This document shows positions 53,768 through 62,434 of a DNA stretch of 64,000 nt, one piece after another. Positions within the stretch are counted from its first letter, which is position 1; every line of letters begins with the position of its first letter. Position numbers and translations under genes: made by a program. The stretch is taken from the NCBI RefSeq assembly GCF_004343505.1, contig NZ_SLXU01000004.1:1-64000 (forward strand), read 5' to 3'. The notes under the pieces were generated by a model. The model was not told the origin of the DNA. It made no database searches and saw only the letters and a list, made by a program, of their open reading frames with translations. Origin of the DNA: Rhodovulum bhavnagarense (lineage in GTDB: Bacteria; Pseudomonadota; Alphaproteobacteria; Rhodobacterales; Rhodobacteraceae).

Positions 53768-54949
53768 TCACCCGTAGAGGCAGTCACGCAGCCGTGTCAG
53801 CCCGTGCCGCATTTCTTGTTCTGGGGCGACCATCGCGACGCGGATATAGCCCGCGCCGGGATTGCCGCCGTTCACGTCGCGCGAAAGATAGGCGCCGGGC
53901 AGAACCCGCACGCCGGTCAGCCGCCACGCCCTGAGCGCGGCCTCTTCGCCGTCATCCACCGGCAGCCACAGGAAAAACCCCGCCTGGGGCGCGCAATAGC
54001 CAGGCACATCGCCAAATATCTCATCCGCGATAAGGTATTTACGCTGATACAGGGCACGATTTTCCCGCACATGGGTCTCATCCGCCCAGATCTTTTCGGC
54101 CACCCGTTGCAGCGGCAACGGCAGAGGCGCCCCGGCATAAGAGCGCAACAGCTTTATCCGGCGCAAGGATTCGGGACCGCCCGCCAGAAAGCCAGAGCGC
54201 AGGCCGGGCAGGTTGGACCTTTTCGAAAGCGAATGAAATATCACCAGCCGCTCGGGATCGGCGCCGATTTCACGAGCGGCCTCCAGCGCGCCGGGAGGGG
54301 GTGCATCGCGGTAAACCTCGGAATAACACTCGTCGGCGAAGACCTGGAAATCGTGTTTCTCAGCCAACCGAAGCAGGTCTTTCCAATAGGCCTTGTCGGC
54401 CACCGCGCCTTGCGGATTCGAGGGCGAACAAAGATAGGCAATCGCCGTGCGGTCCAGCACCTCGGCGGGCAATGCCGCGTAATCGGGCAGAAACCCGCTT
54501 TCGGCCGCGGCAGGCACATAGACGGGTTCGGCCGCCACCGCCAGCGCCGCCACCGCATAGACCTGGTAGAAAGGGTTGGGCGTCAGGATCACCGACCGTT
54601 GGCCCTGTTTTCGTTCCGGGCACAGCGCAAGCGCGGCGTTGAACAGTCCCTCGCGCGTGCCGTTCAAGACGGCAATGTTACGGTCAGGGTCAAGCATCAC
54701 ACCATAACGTCGGACGATCCAGTCGGTGATCGCGGCGCGCAATTCAGGCGTGCCCTCGTTGGGGGGGTACTTGCCGAACTCGTGGGCATGTTCGGCCACG
54801 ATCCCCGCCACCCATGACGGAAAGGCATGTTGCGGCTCGCCGATGGTCATGTGAATCGGCGCGCCCCCCGGACCGTGACAGTCCAGAAGGCGGCGCAGCC
54901 GCGGAAAGGCGTAGTCTGGCAGGTTCGAAAACCGCTCGGGAAAGGTCAT
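53768..54949 (-). CDS. PLP-dependent aminotransferase (DapC-like)
   Basis: A 393-residue class I aminotransferase. The PLP Lys is in FHSLSKRSNLPGLRSGFLAGG, the ring-binding Asp/Tyr in VFADECYSEVY, and the N-terminal MTIGEPQHAFP/GKYPPNEGTPELRAAI motif pattern fits succinyldiaminopimelate aminotransferase DapC in proteobacteria. DapC in the lysine/cell-wall pathway would suit the ftsK neighbour, but substrate cannot be proved from sequence. Only 12 bases separate it from ftsK. Confidence 0.85.
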   Translation of the reverse strand: MTFPERFSNLPDYAFPRLRRLLDCHGPGGAPIHMTIGEPQHAFPSWVAGIVAEHAHEFGKYPPNEGTPELRAAITDWIVRRYGVMLDPDRNIAVLNGTREGLFNAALALCPERKQGQRSVILTPNPFYQVYAVAALAVAAEPVYVPAAAESGFLPDYAALPAEVLDRTAIAYLCSPSNPQGAVADKAYWKDLLRLAEKHDFQVFADECYSEVYRDAPPPGALEAAREIGADPERLVIFHSLSKRSNLPGLRSGFLAGGPESLRRIKLLRSYAGAPLPLPLQRVAEKIWADETHVRENRALYQRKYLIADEIFGDVPGYCAPQAGFFLWLPVDDGEEAALRAWRLTGVRVLPGAYLSRDVNGGNPGAGYIRVAMVAPEQEMRHGLTRLRDCLYG

Positions 54950-55053
54950 GGACCCTGACTTGATGTTGTGTCTGCCTCAATCCGGGGTCGTTTCGGACCG
55001 CCCCGTTTTGCGCAACGATACTCCCTGCGCGGGGGCGGGTCCAGAAACCGGGC

Positions 55054-55076
55054 GCCGCCGGCACTGTGCCGGCGGC
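55054..55076 (-). terminator. Hairpin downstream of the amidase gene
   Basis: A perfect 11-bp inverted repeat, GCCGCCGGCAC and GTGCCGGCGGC around a single T, 12 bases after the amidase stop. On the gene strand only a short TTT follows, so it may be a weak terminator or an mRNA-stabilising hairpin. Confidence 0.4.
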
Positions 55077-55088
55077 AGAATGTGGCAT

Positions 55089-56414
55089 TTAGGCCAGAGC
55101 CACCTCTGCCGCGGCCCCCAGCCGCAACAGCCGAGCCTCGGACATCGGCGCACCCATCAGCGAAATCCCCGTCGACGCTATCCCGGTCGGAATCGTCAGA
55201 ACCGTCGCCCCCATCAGGTTGCCGATCCGGGTATTGCGCAGCGCCAGGAGGTTTTCGGAAACGAAGAAATCGGGATCGGCCAACAGCCGGGCCACGTTCG
55301 GCGGCAGGATCGGACAGGTCGGCAACACCACCGCGTCAAACCCCGCGATGCGCCGCACCCAGTCCGCGCGCAGCCGGTCAAGCCTTTGCCATGCGGCCAC
55401 GTAATCCGTCCCCGCGTGATCGCGCCCGCCGCGAAAGCGTTTCAATATCTCGGGATACATACGCTCGGGCGCGGCCTCGATCACGTTTTCCCATGTCCCG
55501 TAGGCCTCGGTGGCAAACAGCACACCCGAAAGCGCCATCGCGTCGGCCACCTCGGGCGCGGCGCGCCATTCCAGCGTGGCCCCGGCCGCCGCCAGCCGCG
55601 TCAGCGCATGTTCAAACCCGGCGCGGGGGGCCTCGCGCAGACCGTCCAGCGCGACGGTTTCCAACACCATCAACCGCGCACCGTTCAGCGTCGCGCCGCG
55701 CAGATCGGCAGGTCTGCCCCCCTCAAGCGCGGCCAGCAACAGCGCGGCATCCTCCACGGTTCGGGTCAGCGGGCCGACCGTGTCGAATTTCGGCGCCAGC
55801 GGCACGACGCCCGCCAGCGGCAGCCGCCCCGCCGTGGTCTTGAGCCCCACGAGATCGTTCCAGACCGCGGGCACCCGGACCGACCCGCCAGTATCGGACC
55901 CGATCCCCGCCGCGGCCAACCCGAAGGCAACCGAGGCCGCCGCCCCAGAGGACGACCCGCCCGGCGCGGCCTGCGGGTCATGAATGCAGGGCGGCGTCGC
56001 GGTCATCGGGTTCACCCCCAGCCCCGAGAAGGCCAGTTCGGTCATGTGCGTTTTACCCAGGCAGACCAGCCCTTGCGCGGTGACAGTATCCAGAACGGCG
56101 GCATCACGCCCCGGCACCCGGCCGGCCAGCAGGGCAGAGCCTGCCTCGGTTGCCACGCCGGCCGTATCGAAAAGGTCTTTCCAAGACACCGGCACACCAT
56201 CCAGCGGGCCCAGCCGGCGGCCCGCCCGTGCCCGATCCCGCGCCGCCGCGGCCTCGGCCAGGGCGCGGTGGGGCGTGGTGCGGGCATAGATGCGGTCGCC
56301 ATGGTCATGGCTGGCAATCGCATCCAGGAAGGCGGCGCACAGCTCCATCGGGTCGATCTGCCCCGCGCCGATCCCCCGGCCCAACTCGGCCGCGCTCATC
56401 TTTCGCCAATCCAT
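55089..56414 (-). CDS. Amidase (amidase signature family)
   Basis: A 441-residue amidase. The Ser-cisSer-Lys triad is visible: Lys in VSWKDLFDTAG, the cis-Ser in PGGSSSGAAAS and the nucleophile Ser in GSDTGGSVRVPA. It has the glycine/serine-rich signature GGSSSGAAASVAFGLAAAGIGSDTGGS. Substrate unknown; this family covers diverse amides and also the GatA subunit, but length and the lack of GatB/C neighbours argue against GatA. It heads the row amidase, aminotransferase, ftsK, lolA and is divergent from the monooxygenase. Confidence 0.9.
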   Translation of the reverse strand: MDWRKMSAAELGRGIGAGQIDPMELCAAFLDAIASHDHGDRIYARTTPHRALAEAAAARDRARAGRRLGPLDGVPVSWKDLFDTAGVATEAGSALLAGRVPGRDAAVLDTVTAQGLVCLGKTHMTELAFSGLGVNPMTATPPCIHDPQAAPGGSSSGAAASVAFGLAAAGIGSDTGGSVRVPAVWNDLVGLKTTAGRLPLAGVVPLAPKFDTVGPLTRTVEDAALLLAALEGGRPADLRGATLNGARLMVLETVALDGLREAPRAGFEHALTRLAAAGATLEWRAAPEVADAMALSGVLFATEAYGTWENVIEAAPERMYPEILKRFRGGRDHAGTDYVAAWQRLDRLRADWVRRIAGFDAVVLPTCPILPPNVARLLADPDFFVSENLLALRNTRIGNLMGATVLTIPTGIASTGISLMGAPMSEARLLRLGAAAEVALA

Positions 56415-56497
56415 GCCCGCCCTCCGTCTGCAACGGGGCGAGGCTAGCGGGCAAGGGCGTTATGGACAATCCCGCGCGCGCGGCCATATTGCAGGGC

Positions 56498-57724
56498 ATG
56501 ACATACGATTCCGACATCCTGATCGTGGGCGGCGGGCTGAACGGCCCCGCGCTGGCCCTTGCGCTGGCCCAGGGCGGCCTTTCGGCAACCGTGATCGACG
56601 CGCTGCCCGCCGCGACCCATGCCGATGACGGTTTCGACGGGCGCGCCTATGCGCTGGCGCTGGCCTCCATGCGGCTGCTTGAGGCGGTGGGCATCTGGCG
56701 CGATGTCGGGATGCGCAGTCAGCCGATCAACCGCATCGTCGCATCCGATGGGCACGCGGGCGAGGGACCCGCCCCCTTTTTCCTCGACTTCCACCACGGC
56801 GAGATCGAGGAAGGTCCGATGGGCTACATGCTGGAGGACCGTTATCTGCGCCAGGCCTTGCTGGCAGCGATGCAGACCGCACCGGGGGTGACCTTGATAT
56901 CGGGGCAAACCGTGGTGGCCCAGGCGCCCGACGCAACCGGCGTTACCGTGACACTGGCCTCGGGCAAGACGCTGCGTGGGCGGGTTCTGGTGGGCTGCGA
57001 CGGGCGCAGGACGGGCACCGGCACCCGGGCGGGGATCAAGCGGACGGGCTGGGATTACGGCCAGACCGCACTGGTCTGCGCCGTCGCGCACGAACACCCC
57101 CATAACGGCGAGGCGCACCAGTTCTTCATGCCGGCCGGACCGCTGGCGATCCTGCCGCTGCCGGGCAATCGCAGTTCGATCGTGTGGAGCGAAACCCATG
57201 CCGGCGCCGCCGCGATCCAGGCGCTGGACGACGAGGGCTACCTGGCCGCGCTGCGCCCGCGTTTCGGCGATTTCCGTGGCGAGATCTCGTTGACCGGCGC
57301 AAGGTTCGCCTACCCGCTGAACCTGACGCTGGCCAATTCCTTCGTCGCACCGCGCGTGGCGCTCTTGGGCGATGCGGCGCATGGGGTACACCCGATTGCG
57401 GGACAGGGCCTCAACCTTGGGTTGCGCGACGTGGGCGCGCTGGCCGAAGTCCTGGTCGAAGCGCGCCGCCGCGGAGAGGATATCGGTGCGAGCGATGTGC
57501 TGGAACGATACCAGACCTGGCGACGGTTCGATACCGTGCTGATGGCGGCCGGGACGGACGCGGTAAACAAGCTGTTTTCCAACGATAACCCTCTACTGCG
57601 ACTGGCGCGCGACCTCGGAATGGGGGCGGTGAGCGCGGTTCCGGGCCTGCGCCGCCGTTTTATACGCGAGGCGGCAGGACTGAACGGAGACTTGCCGCGT
57701 CTGATGAGCGGGCGCGCGTTGTAG
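56498..57724 (+). CDS. UbiH/UbiF family FAD-dependent monooxygenase
   Basis: A 408-residue flavoprotein. The FAD dinucleotide fold ILIVGGGLNGPALALALAQGG starts the protein; LVGCDGRRTGTGTRAG and RVALLGDAAHGVHPIAGQGLNLGLRDVGAL are the second and third FAD motifs, the latter characteristic of ubiquinone-pathway hydroxylases (UbiH/F/I). A ring hydroxylation step in ubiquinone synthesis is the likely role; which one is unclear. The ATG at 56498 precedes MTYDSDILIVGGG; an ATG at 56462 is possible. Confidence 0.9.
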   Translation: MTYDSDILIVGGGLNGPALALALAQGGLSATVIDALPAATHADDGFDGRAYALALASMRLLEAVGIWRDVGMRSQPINRIVASDGHAGEGPAPFFLDFHHGEIEEGPMGYMLEDRYLRQALLAAMQTAPGVTLISGQTVVAQAPDATGVTVTLASGKTLRGRVLVGCDGRRTGTGTRAGIKRTGWDYGQTALVCAVAHEHPHNGEAHQFFMPAGPLAILPLPGNRSSIVWSETHAGAAAIQALDDEGYLAALRPRFGDFRGEISLTGARFAYPLNLTLANSFVAPRVALLGDAAHGVHPIAGQGLNLGLRDVGALAEVLVEARRRGEDIGASDVLERYQTWRRFDTVLMAAGTDAVNKLFSNDNPLLRLARDLGMGAVSAVPGLRRRFIREAAGLNGDLPRLMSGRAL

Positions 57725-57767
57725 AGACATCAGCCGCTTTCACCCCGGCAATAGCGGGGGCGCACGG

Positions 57768-57814
57768 CCGGGGGTTTCACCCCCGGACCCCCAGGGTATT
57801 TTTCCAAGAAGAAG
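57768..57814 (+). repeat. Dispersed repeat copy between convergent genes
   Basis: Hairpin CCGGGGG-TTTCA-CCCCCGG (57768-57786), then GGGTATTTTT and CCAAGAAGAAG (57804-57814). It lies between the ends of the monooxygenase and Trm112 genes and can end transcription from the left. Confidence 0.72.
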
Positions 57815-57836
57815 GACGGGCCGAGACGCGGCGGCG

Positions 57837-58019
57837 TCAATCCAGCCTGCGAGCCTCGTCGACCAGCATGATCGGAATGCCACCACGGATCGGGAAGGCC
57901 AGGTGTGCAGCCCGCGAGACCAGTTCCTGACGCTCGGCATCAAAGGCCAGCGGCGCATGGGTCACGGGACAGACAAGCGATTCCAGCATCTTGCGATCGG
58001 TATGGGGTGTTTCGGTCAT
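57837..58019 (-). CDS. Trm112 family zinc-ribbon-like protein
   Basis: A 60-residue protein of the Trm112/YcaR family: [47 protein letters not shown]. In eukaryotes Trm112 activates several methyltransferases; in bacteria the role is less clear. Only one Cys of the zinc-ribbon set (LVCPVT) is seen, so metal binding may be lost. Its ATG overlaps the stop of the LON-domain gene. Confidence 0.88.
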   Translation of the reverse strand: MTETPHTDRKMLESLVCPVTHAPLAFDAERQELVSRAAHLAFPIRGGIPIMLVDEARRLD

Positions 58020-58660
58020 TGCATCGTCTCCTCGTTGCTCCCGCTGCGGAGCGCGAATTCGATCAGGGTCACCAGGGTTTCGCGCCGGGTGGCCAGCGAG
58101 GGGGCCTCCAGAAGGGCCTGCCTGTCCTCGGGTGCGAAAGGACAGAGCATGGAAAGCGAGTTGATGAGCAATTCGTCCTCGGCCTCTTCGAGACTGTCCC
58201 AGTCGGTCGACAGGCCCCGGCTTTCGAAAAAGCGGGACAGGAGCGACAGGAAAGGCTTGCGGAGGAAACCCGGATCGGTTTCGCAGGGGCCCATGTCGCG
58301 CTCGAACCCGTCCCAGGAAATGTCGGCCTTGAGATAGGGGGTAAAACCGGACTGTTCGCCCAGCACACGGTAGCGCGAGATACCCGAAAGAGTGATCATG
58401 TAGCGTCCGTCCTCGGTTTCCGAGAAGGCCGTCACGCGGCCCGCGCAGCCAATGGATTGCAGTTTGCGCCCCGATCCGCCCGGCCCTTCGCGCGGCTGGA
58501 TCATGCCGATCAGCCGATGCGGGGTTTTCAGCGTGTCATCCAGCATCGCGAGATAGCGCGGCTCGAAGATGTGCAGCGGCAGGCGGGCGCGCGGCAACAG
58601 CAACGCCCCCGGCAGCGGGAAGACGGGGATGGTGTCGGGAAGGTCGGGCGCTTTGAGCAT
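58016..58660 (-). CDS. LON substrate-binding domain protein
   Basis: A 214-residue protein consisting only of the N-terminal (LAN) domain of Lon protease: [62 protein letters not shown]. No ATPase or protease domain follows. Such stand-alone domains are widespread, and their function is unproven. The ATG at 58660 is preferred to a TTG 9 bases upstream. It shares an ATGA overlap with Trm112. Confidence 0.88.
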   Translation of the reverse strand: MLKAPDLPDTIPVFPLPGALLLPRARLPLHIFEPRYLAMLDDTLKTPHRLIGMIQPREGPGGSGRKLQSIGCAGRVTAFSETEDGRYMITLSGISRYRVLGEQSGFTPYLKADISWDGFERDMGPCETDPGFLRKPFLSLLSRFFESRGLSTDWDSLEEAEDELLINSLSMLCPFAPEDRQALLEAPSLATRRETLVTLIEFALRSGSNEETMQ

Positions 58661-58687
58661 GACTGGCAAGCTAGGACGCGCCTCTCG

Positions 58688-59596
58688 TCAGGCAAATATC
58701 ATCGATGAAAGTTTCCTGCGGCCTTTGAGCACGATCGGGTCTTGGGGTTTGAGCGCGTCGAAGATCGTGAAGAGCTGATCCTTGGCCGCCCCCTCGTTCC
58801 AGTCGCGGTCGCGGCGGAACAGGTCCAGCAGCTGGTCGACTGCCTCTTCGACCTGGCCCGCGGCATGCAGCGCCTTGGCCAAGTCGAACCGGGCCTGATG
58901 GTTGTCCGGGTCGTGATCGACAGCGGCGCGCAACTCGTCCACCGGCCCGGCCTCGGCAGCTTGGCGGGCCAGTTCGACCTGGGCGCGGGCGGCCTCGATC
59001 TCGGGGGCGCTGACGATCTCGCGCGGCACAGCGGCAAGCAGTTGTTCAGCCTTTTCGGTCTCGTTCAGCACCAGGTGGGCGCGGATCATGCCACCATGGG
59101 CGGCGGCATTCGCGGGATCCTCGCCGAGGATCGCGGCAAAGGTCTGGACAGCATCGACCACCGCCCCCTCGGCCAACATCTCTTCGGCAGCCGCGATCGC
59201 CTCGTCGAGGCCATTACCGCCGGCTGCCTGCACCACGCGGTCGATGAAAGACGCGAGTTCGGAGGCCGGCAGCGCCCCCTGGAAGCCATCGACCGGCTGG
59301 CCGTCGACAAAGGCATAGACCGTCGGGATCGACTGGATGCGCAACTGTGCGGCGACCTGCTGGTTCTCATCGACATTGATCTTGACCATGCGGACCTTGC
59401 CCTTGGCCGCAATCACCGCCTGTTCCAACGCGGGGCCAAGCGCCTTGCAGGGGCCGCACCAGGGCGCCCAGAAATCGACGATCACGGGCACCTCGCGCGA
59501 GGCGTCGATCACGTCCTGCATGAAGGTCGCCTCGCCGATATCCTTTATCAGGTCGTTTTGCGGCGCCGCGGCGCCGTTACCACCAAGTTCCAGCAT
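58688..59596 (-). CDS. Thioredoxin/TPR co-chaperone (CnoX/YbbN-like)
   Basis: A 302-residue protein. A thioredoxin domain fills residues about 15-125 with active site WAPWCGPCKALGPAL and the cis-Pro SIPTV. A helical C-terminal half of TPR type follows (about 135-300). This matches the CnoX/YbbN family, which protects clients from over-oxidation and passes them to chaperonins. The WCGPC motif indicates redox activity, unlike E. coli YbbN. It starts a row with the LON-domain and Trm112 genes. Confidence 0.88.
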   Translation of the reverse strand: MLELGGNGAAAPQNDLIKDIGEATFMQDVIDASREVPVIVDFWAPWCGPCKALGPALEQAVIAAKGKVRMVKINVDENQQVAAQLRIQSIPTVYAFVDGQPVDGFQGALPASELASFIDRVVQAAGGNGLDEAIAAAEEMLAEGAVVDAVQTFAAILGEDPANAAAHGGMIRAHLVLNETEKAEQLLAAVPREIVSAPEIEAARAQVELARQAAEAGPVDELRAAVDHDPDNHQARFDLAKALHAAGQVEEAVDQLLDLFRRDRDWNEGAAKDQLFTIFDALKPQDPIVLKGRRKLSSMIFA

Positions 59597-59668
59597 GTCC
59601 TCTTCCCCGCTTGTCAGAGATTTGCGCCTTATATGTGCTGCTTGTGACCAAAACCCAAGGGTGGAATC

Positions 59669-60457
59669 CTAAAGATCGAAACTCGCAAGGACCGGGACAT
59701 GGTCACTGGGCTGATCCCAGCCGCGGGCGGCGCGCAGGATGCGGCTGGAATGGGCGGCGGCGGCGATATCGGAGCTGGCCCAGATGTGATCCAGCCGGCG
59801 CCCCTTGTCGGCGGCATCCCAGTCGCGGGCGCGGTAGGACCACCAGGAATAGAGCTTGCCCTGCGGAATGTCGGCGCGGGTGACATCCACCCAGCCGCCC
59901 GCCTCTTGCGCGCCGCCCAGGTGTTCGACCTCGATCGGCGTATGGCTGACGACCTTCAGCAACTGCTTGTGCGACCAGACGTCATCCTCGCGCGGGGCGA
60001 TGTTGAGATCGCCCACGAGGATCGCCCGTTCCGGCGCGTTTTCGTGGAAAAAGTCGCGCATGCCGGTCAGGTAGTCGAGCTTTTGACCGAACTTCTCATT
60101 CACGGCCCGGTCGGGCACGTCGCCGCCCGCGGGGACGTAGAAATTGTGAACCGTCAGTCCGTTTTCCAACCGCGCTGCGACGTGCCGGGCGTGCCCAAGG
60201 CCGGCGAAATCCAGATCGCCCGCATCGGCAAGCGGCAGGCGCGACAGGATCGCGACGCCGTTATAGCCCTTTTGCCCGCGCGCCACGACATGCCCGTAGC
60301 CCAGGTCGCGGAATGCCTGCAGCGGCATCTTTTCGACCGGGCTCTTGCATTCCTGCAGGCACAGGATGTCCGGGGCCTGTTCGGACAAGAACCGGCACAC
60401 CAGCCCCGCCCGCAGCCGGACCGAGTTGATGTTCCATGTGGCGATCGTAAGGGGCAT
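59669..60457 (-). CDS. xth: Exodeoxyribonuclease III
   Basis: A 262-residue AP endonuclease/3'-5' exonuclease for base-excision repair. Motifs: IATWNINSVRLRAGLV, LCLQECKSPVEKMP with the metal-binding Glu, GDLNIAPREDDVW with catalytic Asp and Asn, RRLDHIWASSD, and QPSDHVPVLASFDL with the catalytic His. Normal length. It follows the glycosyltransferase by 22 bases. Confidence 0.95.
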   Translation of the reverse strand: MPLTIATWNINSVRLRAGLVCRFLSEQAPDILCLQECKSPVEKMPLQAFRDLGYGHVVARGQKGYNGVAILSRLPLADAGDLDFAGLGHARHVAARLENGLTVHNFYVPAGGDVPDRAVNEKFGQKLDYLTGMRDFFHENAPERAILVGDLNIAPREDDVWSHKQLLKVVSHTPIEVEHLGGAQEAGGWVDVTRADIPQGKLYSWWSYRARDWDAADKGRRLDHIWASSDIAAAAHSSRILRAARGWDQPSDHVPVLASFDL

Positions 60458-60479
60458 GGGCAGGTTCCCGAATGTGGGG

Positions 60480-61451
60480 TCAGGCTGAACGCGCCAGCGT
60501 GGCGTCGATCTGACCCACTACCGGGGCCAGGTCGCCATCGCCGCGCAGCTCGGCGATCTTGGCCCGATACCAGTCCACCGCACGGTCATGCAAGCCGCGC
60601 AACTCGGGATCGTTCATGAACTGGTCCAGCCAGGCCCCGACCGCGGCGTCATAGCGGCGGATGGTGGTGTCCTCGACATGGTTCAGGTCGAATTTGCGCC
60701 AGTAATCCCAGCCCATGGTCTGGGACATGTGGTTGACCCGGCCGCGGGCCCGCTTGACCAGGAAGGTATCCGCCGCCCTCAGGGCATAGTGGTTGACCTG
60801 CGCGATCTCGAAAGAGACCTGGGCGCCCTGGGGTTCGGTCCGCACGAAGGGCGCGCCACCGGGCAGAACGACCCTGATCCGGTCGGCCCAGTCATCTGCG
60901 GGGATCGGGGCATGTATGCCCACCCGACTGAACCGGTCAAGCCCGGTAAAAAGCGATTTCTTGAACTTGCCCGCCTTGGGTCGCCGGTCGGGGGCGTGTT
61001 CGGCCAGGGTGAACTGTTGTGTAACCGGCCGATCCTCGAACGCCTGCACACCGCTGGGGCCAAAGACACGCCACGGCACCGAAATGACATCCGCATCCGG
61101 TCCCGATGCCTCGACCAGGGCGCGCACCGATCCGTCGCCGACATGGATGTTCAGGAACTCGTCCGCATCGCAGACGAAGATCCAGTCGGCCTGCTTGACC
61201 TCGCCATAGCGGCGCGACTGTTTCAGCGCCGAGCGCTGGATACCGGCGCGCGGCCATATGCGGGTGGCGTGATGGCGCACCAGCCCGCGCGCCTGCAGCG
61301 CCAGCAGCATCTCGGTGGTGGTATCCTCGCAGTCGTTGCTGCAAACCACCATGTGGTCAAAGCCCAATGCCTTGTAATGGGCCACCCATTCAAGAATGAA
61401 CGGACCCTCGTTCTTCATCGTGGAAATCACGGTATAGCTCTGCCGCGCCAT
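60480..61451 (-). CDS. Glycosyltransferase family 2-like protein
   Basis: A 323-residue enzyme with a GT-A fold start (YTVISTMKNEGPFILEWVAHYKALGFDHMVVCSND), where KNEGPFILEWV and the DADEFLN (nucleotide-sugar/metal-binding) motif point to a roseobacter-type glycosyl transferase family 2 (GT2/GT92-like) protein. No transmembrane segment is clear. Acceptor unknown. The ATG at 61451 aligns with MARQSYTVIS; upstream in-frame sequence is not protein-like. Some members act on surface polysaccharides (inference). Confidence 0.82.
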   Translation of the reverse strand: MARQSYTVISTMKNEGPFILEWVAHYKALGFDHMVVCSNDCEDTTTEMLLALQARGLVRHHATRIWPRAGIQRSALKQSRRYGEVKQADWIFVCDADEFLNIHVGDGSVRALVEASGPDADVISVPWRVFGPSGVQAFEDRPVTQQFTLAEHAPDRRPKAGKFKKSLFTGLDRFSRVGIHAPIPADDWADRIRVVLPGGAPFVRTEPQGAQVSFEIAQVNHYALRAADTFLVKRARGRVNHMSQTMGWDYWRKFDLNHVEDTTIRRYDAAVGAWLDQFMNDPELRGLHDRAVDWYRAKIAELRGDGDLAPVVGQIDATLARSA

Positions 61452-61517
61452 GCCCCATGTCCTGCTCGTTTCGTGGCTCTGGCGGTTACGCCAGTTTGCA
61501 TCGGCGCGCAGAATCAC

Positions 61518-61547
61518 AAAAACGCGCCCCGCGCACAAGCGCAGGGC
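61518..61547 (-). terminator. Intrinsic terminator of the response regulator gene
   Basis: On the minus strand a 9-bp stem (GCCCTGCGC/GCGCGGGGC, one G-U pair, loop TTGT) is followed by GCG and TTTTT. It lies 43 bases after the response regulator stop. Confidence 0.75.
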
Positions 61548-61589
61548 GAACGAAAGAGGCCCGCAGGTGCCGACCGTGGCCTTTGCGAC

Positions 61590-62276
61590 TCAGGCGACCA
61601 GCCGGTAGCCGCCCGATTCCGTCACCAGCAGGCTGGCATTGGACGGGTCGGGTTCGATTTTCTGGCGCAGGCGGTAGATATGGGTTTCCAGGGTGTGGGT
61701 GGTCACCCCCGCGTTGTAGCCCCAGACCTCGTGCAGCAGAACGTCGCGCGCCACCACGCCCTCGGAGGCGCGGTAGAGGTATTTCAGGATGTTGGTTTCC
61801 TTCTCGGTCAGCCGGATCTTGCGGTCGTTCTCGGTGATCAGCATCTTCATCGCCGGCTTGAACGTGTAGGGGCCAAGCTGAAAGATCGCGTCCTCGGATT
61901 GTTCGTGCTGACGCAATTGCGCCCGGATGCGGGCCAGAAGGACGGGAAACTTGAAAGGCTTGGTGATATAGTCGTTCGCCCCCGCGTCCAGCCCCAGGAT
62001 GGTGTCGGCATCACTGTCATGGCCGGTCAGCATCAGGATGGGACATTTCACCCCCTGTTTGCGCAGCAGGCGGCATAATTCCCGGCCGTCCGTATCGGGC
62101 AGGCCGACATCGAGGATAACCAGGTCGTAAAGCGCCTCTTTCGCCTTGGCCAGGGCCTGTGCCCCGCTATCGGCCTCGAAGACATCGAAATCTTCGGTGG
62201 TGACGAGTTGTTCGCTCAACGCTTCGCGCAGGTCGTCATCATCGTCGACCAGCAGGATTTTCTTGAGGTTACTCAT
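61590..62276 (-). CDS. OmpR/PhoB-type response regulator (CenR-like)
   Basis: A 228-residue DNA-binding regulator. Receiver residues: LLVDDDDDLRE acidic patch, phospho-Asp in VILDVGLPDTDG, Thr in MLTGHDSDAD and Lys in YITKPFKFP. The C-terminal winged helix runs from IRLTEKETNILKYLYRASEGVVARDVLLHEVWGYNAGVTTHTLETHIYRLRQKIEPDP. From memory this resembles CenR, the envelope regulator of alphaproteobacteria such as Caulobacter; that is inference. No kinase is adjacent. Divergent from ribA. Confidence 0.92.
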   Translation of the reverse strand: MSNLKKILLVDDDDDLREALSEQLVTTEDFDVFEADSGAQALAKAKEALYDLVILDVGLPDTDGRELCRLLRKQGVKCPILMLTGHDSDADTILGLDAGANDYITKPFKFPVLLARIRAQLRQHEQSEDAIFQLGPYTFKPAMKMLITENDRKIRLTEKETNILKYLYRASEGVVARDVLLHEVWGYNAGVTTHTLETHIYRLRQKIEPDPSNASLLVTESGGYRLVA

Positions 62277-62434
62277 GATGCGTCCTCCCCGTTGCCATGC
62301 GCCACAGATGTGCGCGCAGCCCCCCCACCCGCAAGTATTGCGACAAGGATTTCACGCAAGCGTGTGGCACAGGCGGGTTTTGTTTCATATCTGTCAGACT
62401 TGGCGCTAGATGTGCCCTGCAGAAAGGATCGCCC

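Noticed and set aside
52481-54817. Long plus-strand frame opposite ftsK and the aminotransferase gene
   Set aside because: Rich in Arg/His/Gln as expected for antisense of GC-rich genes; both opposite genes are well recognised.
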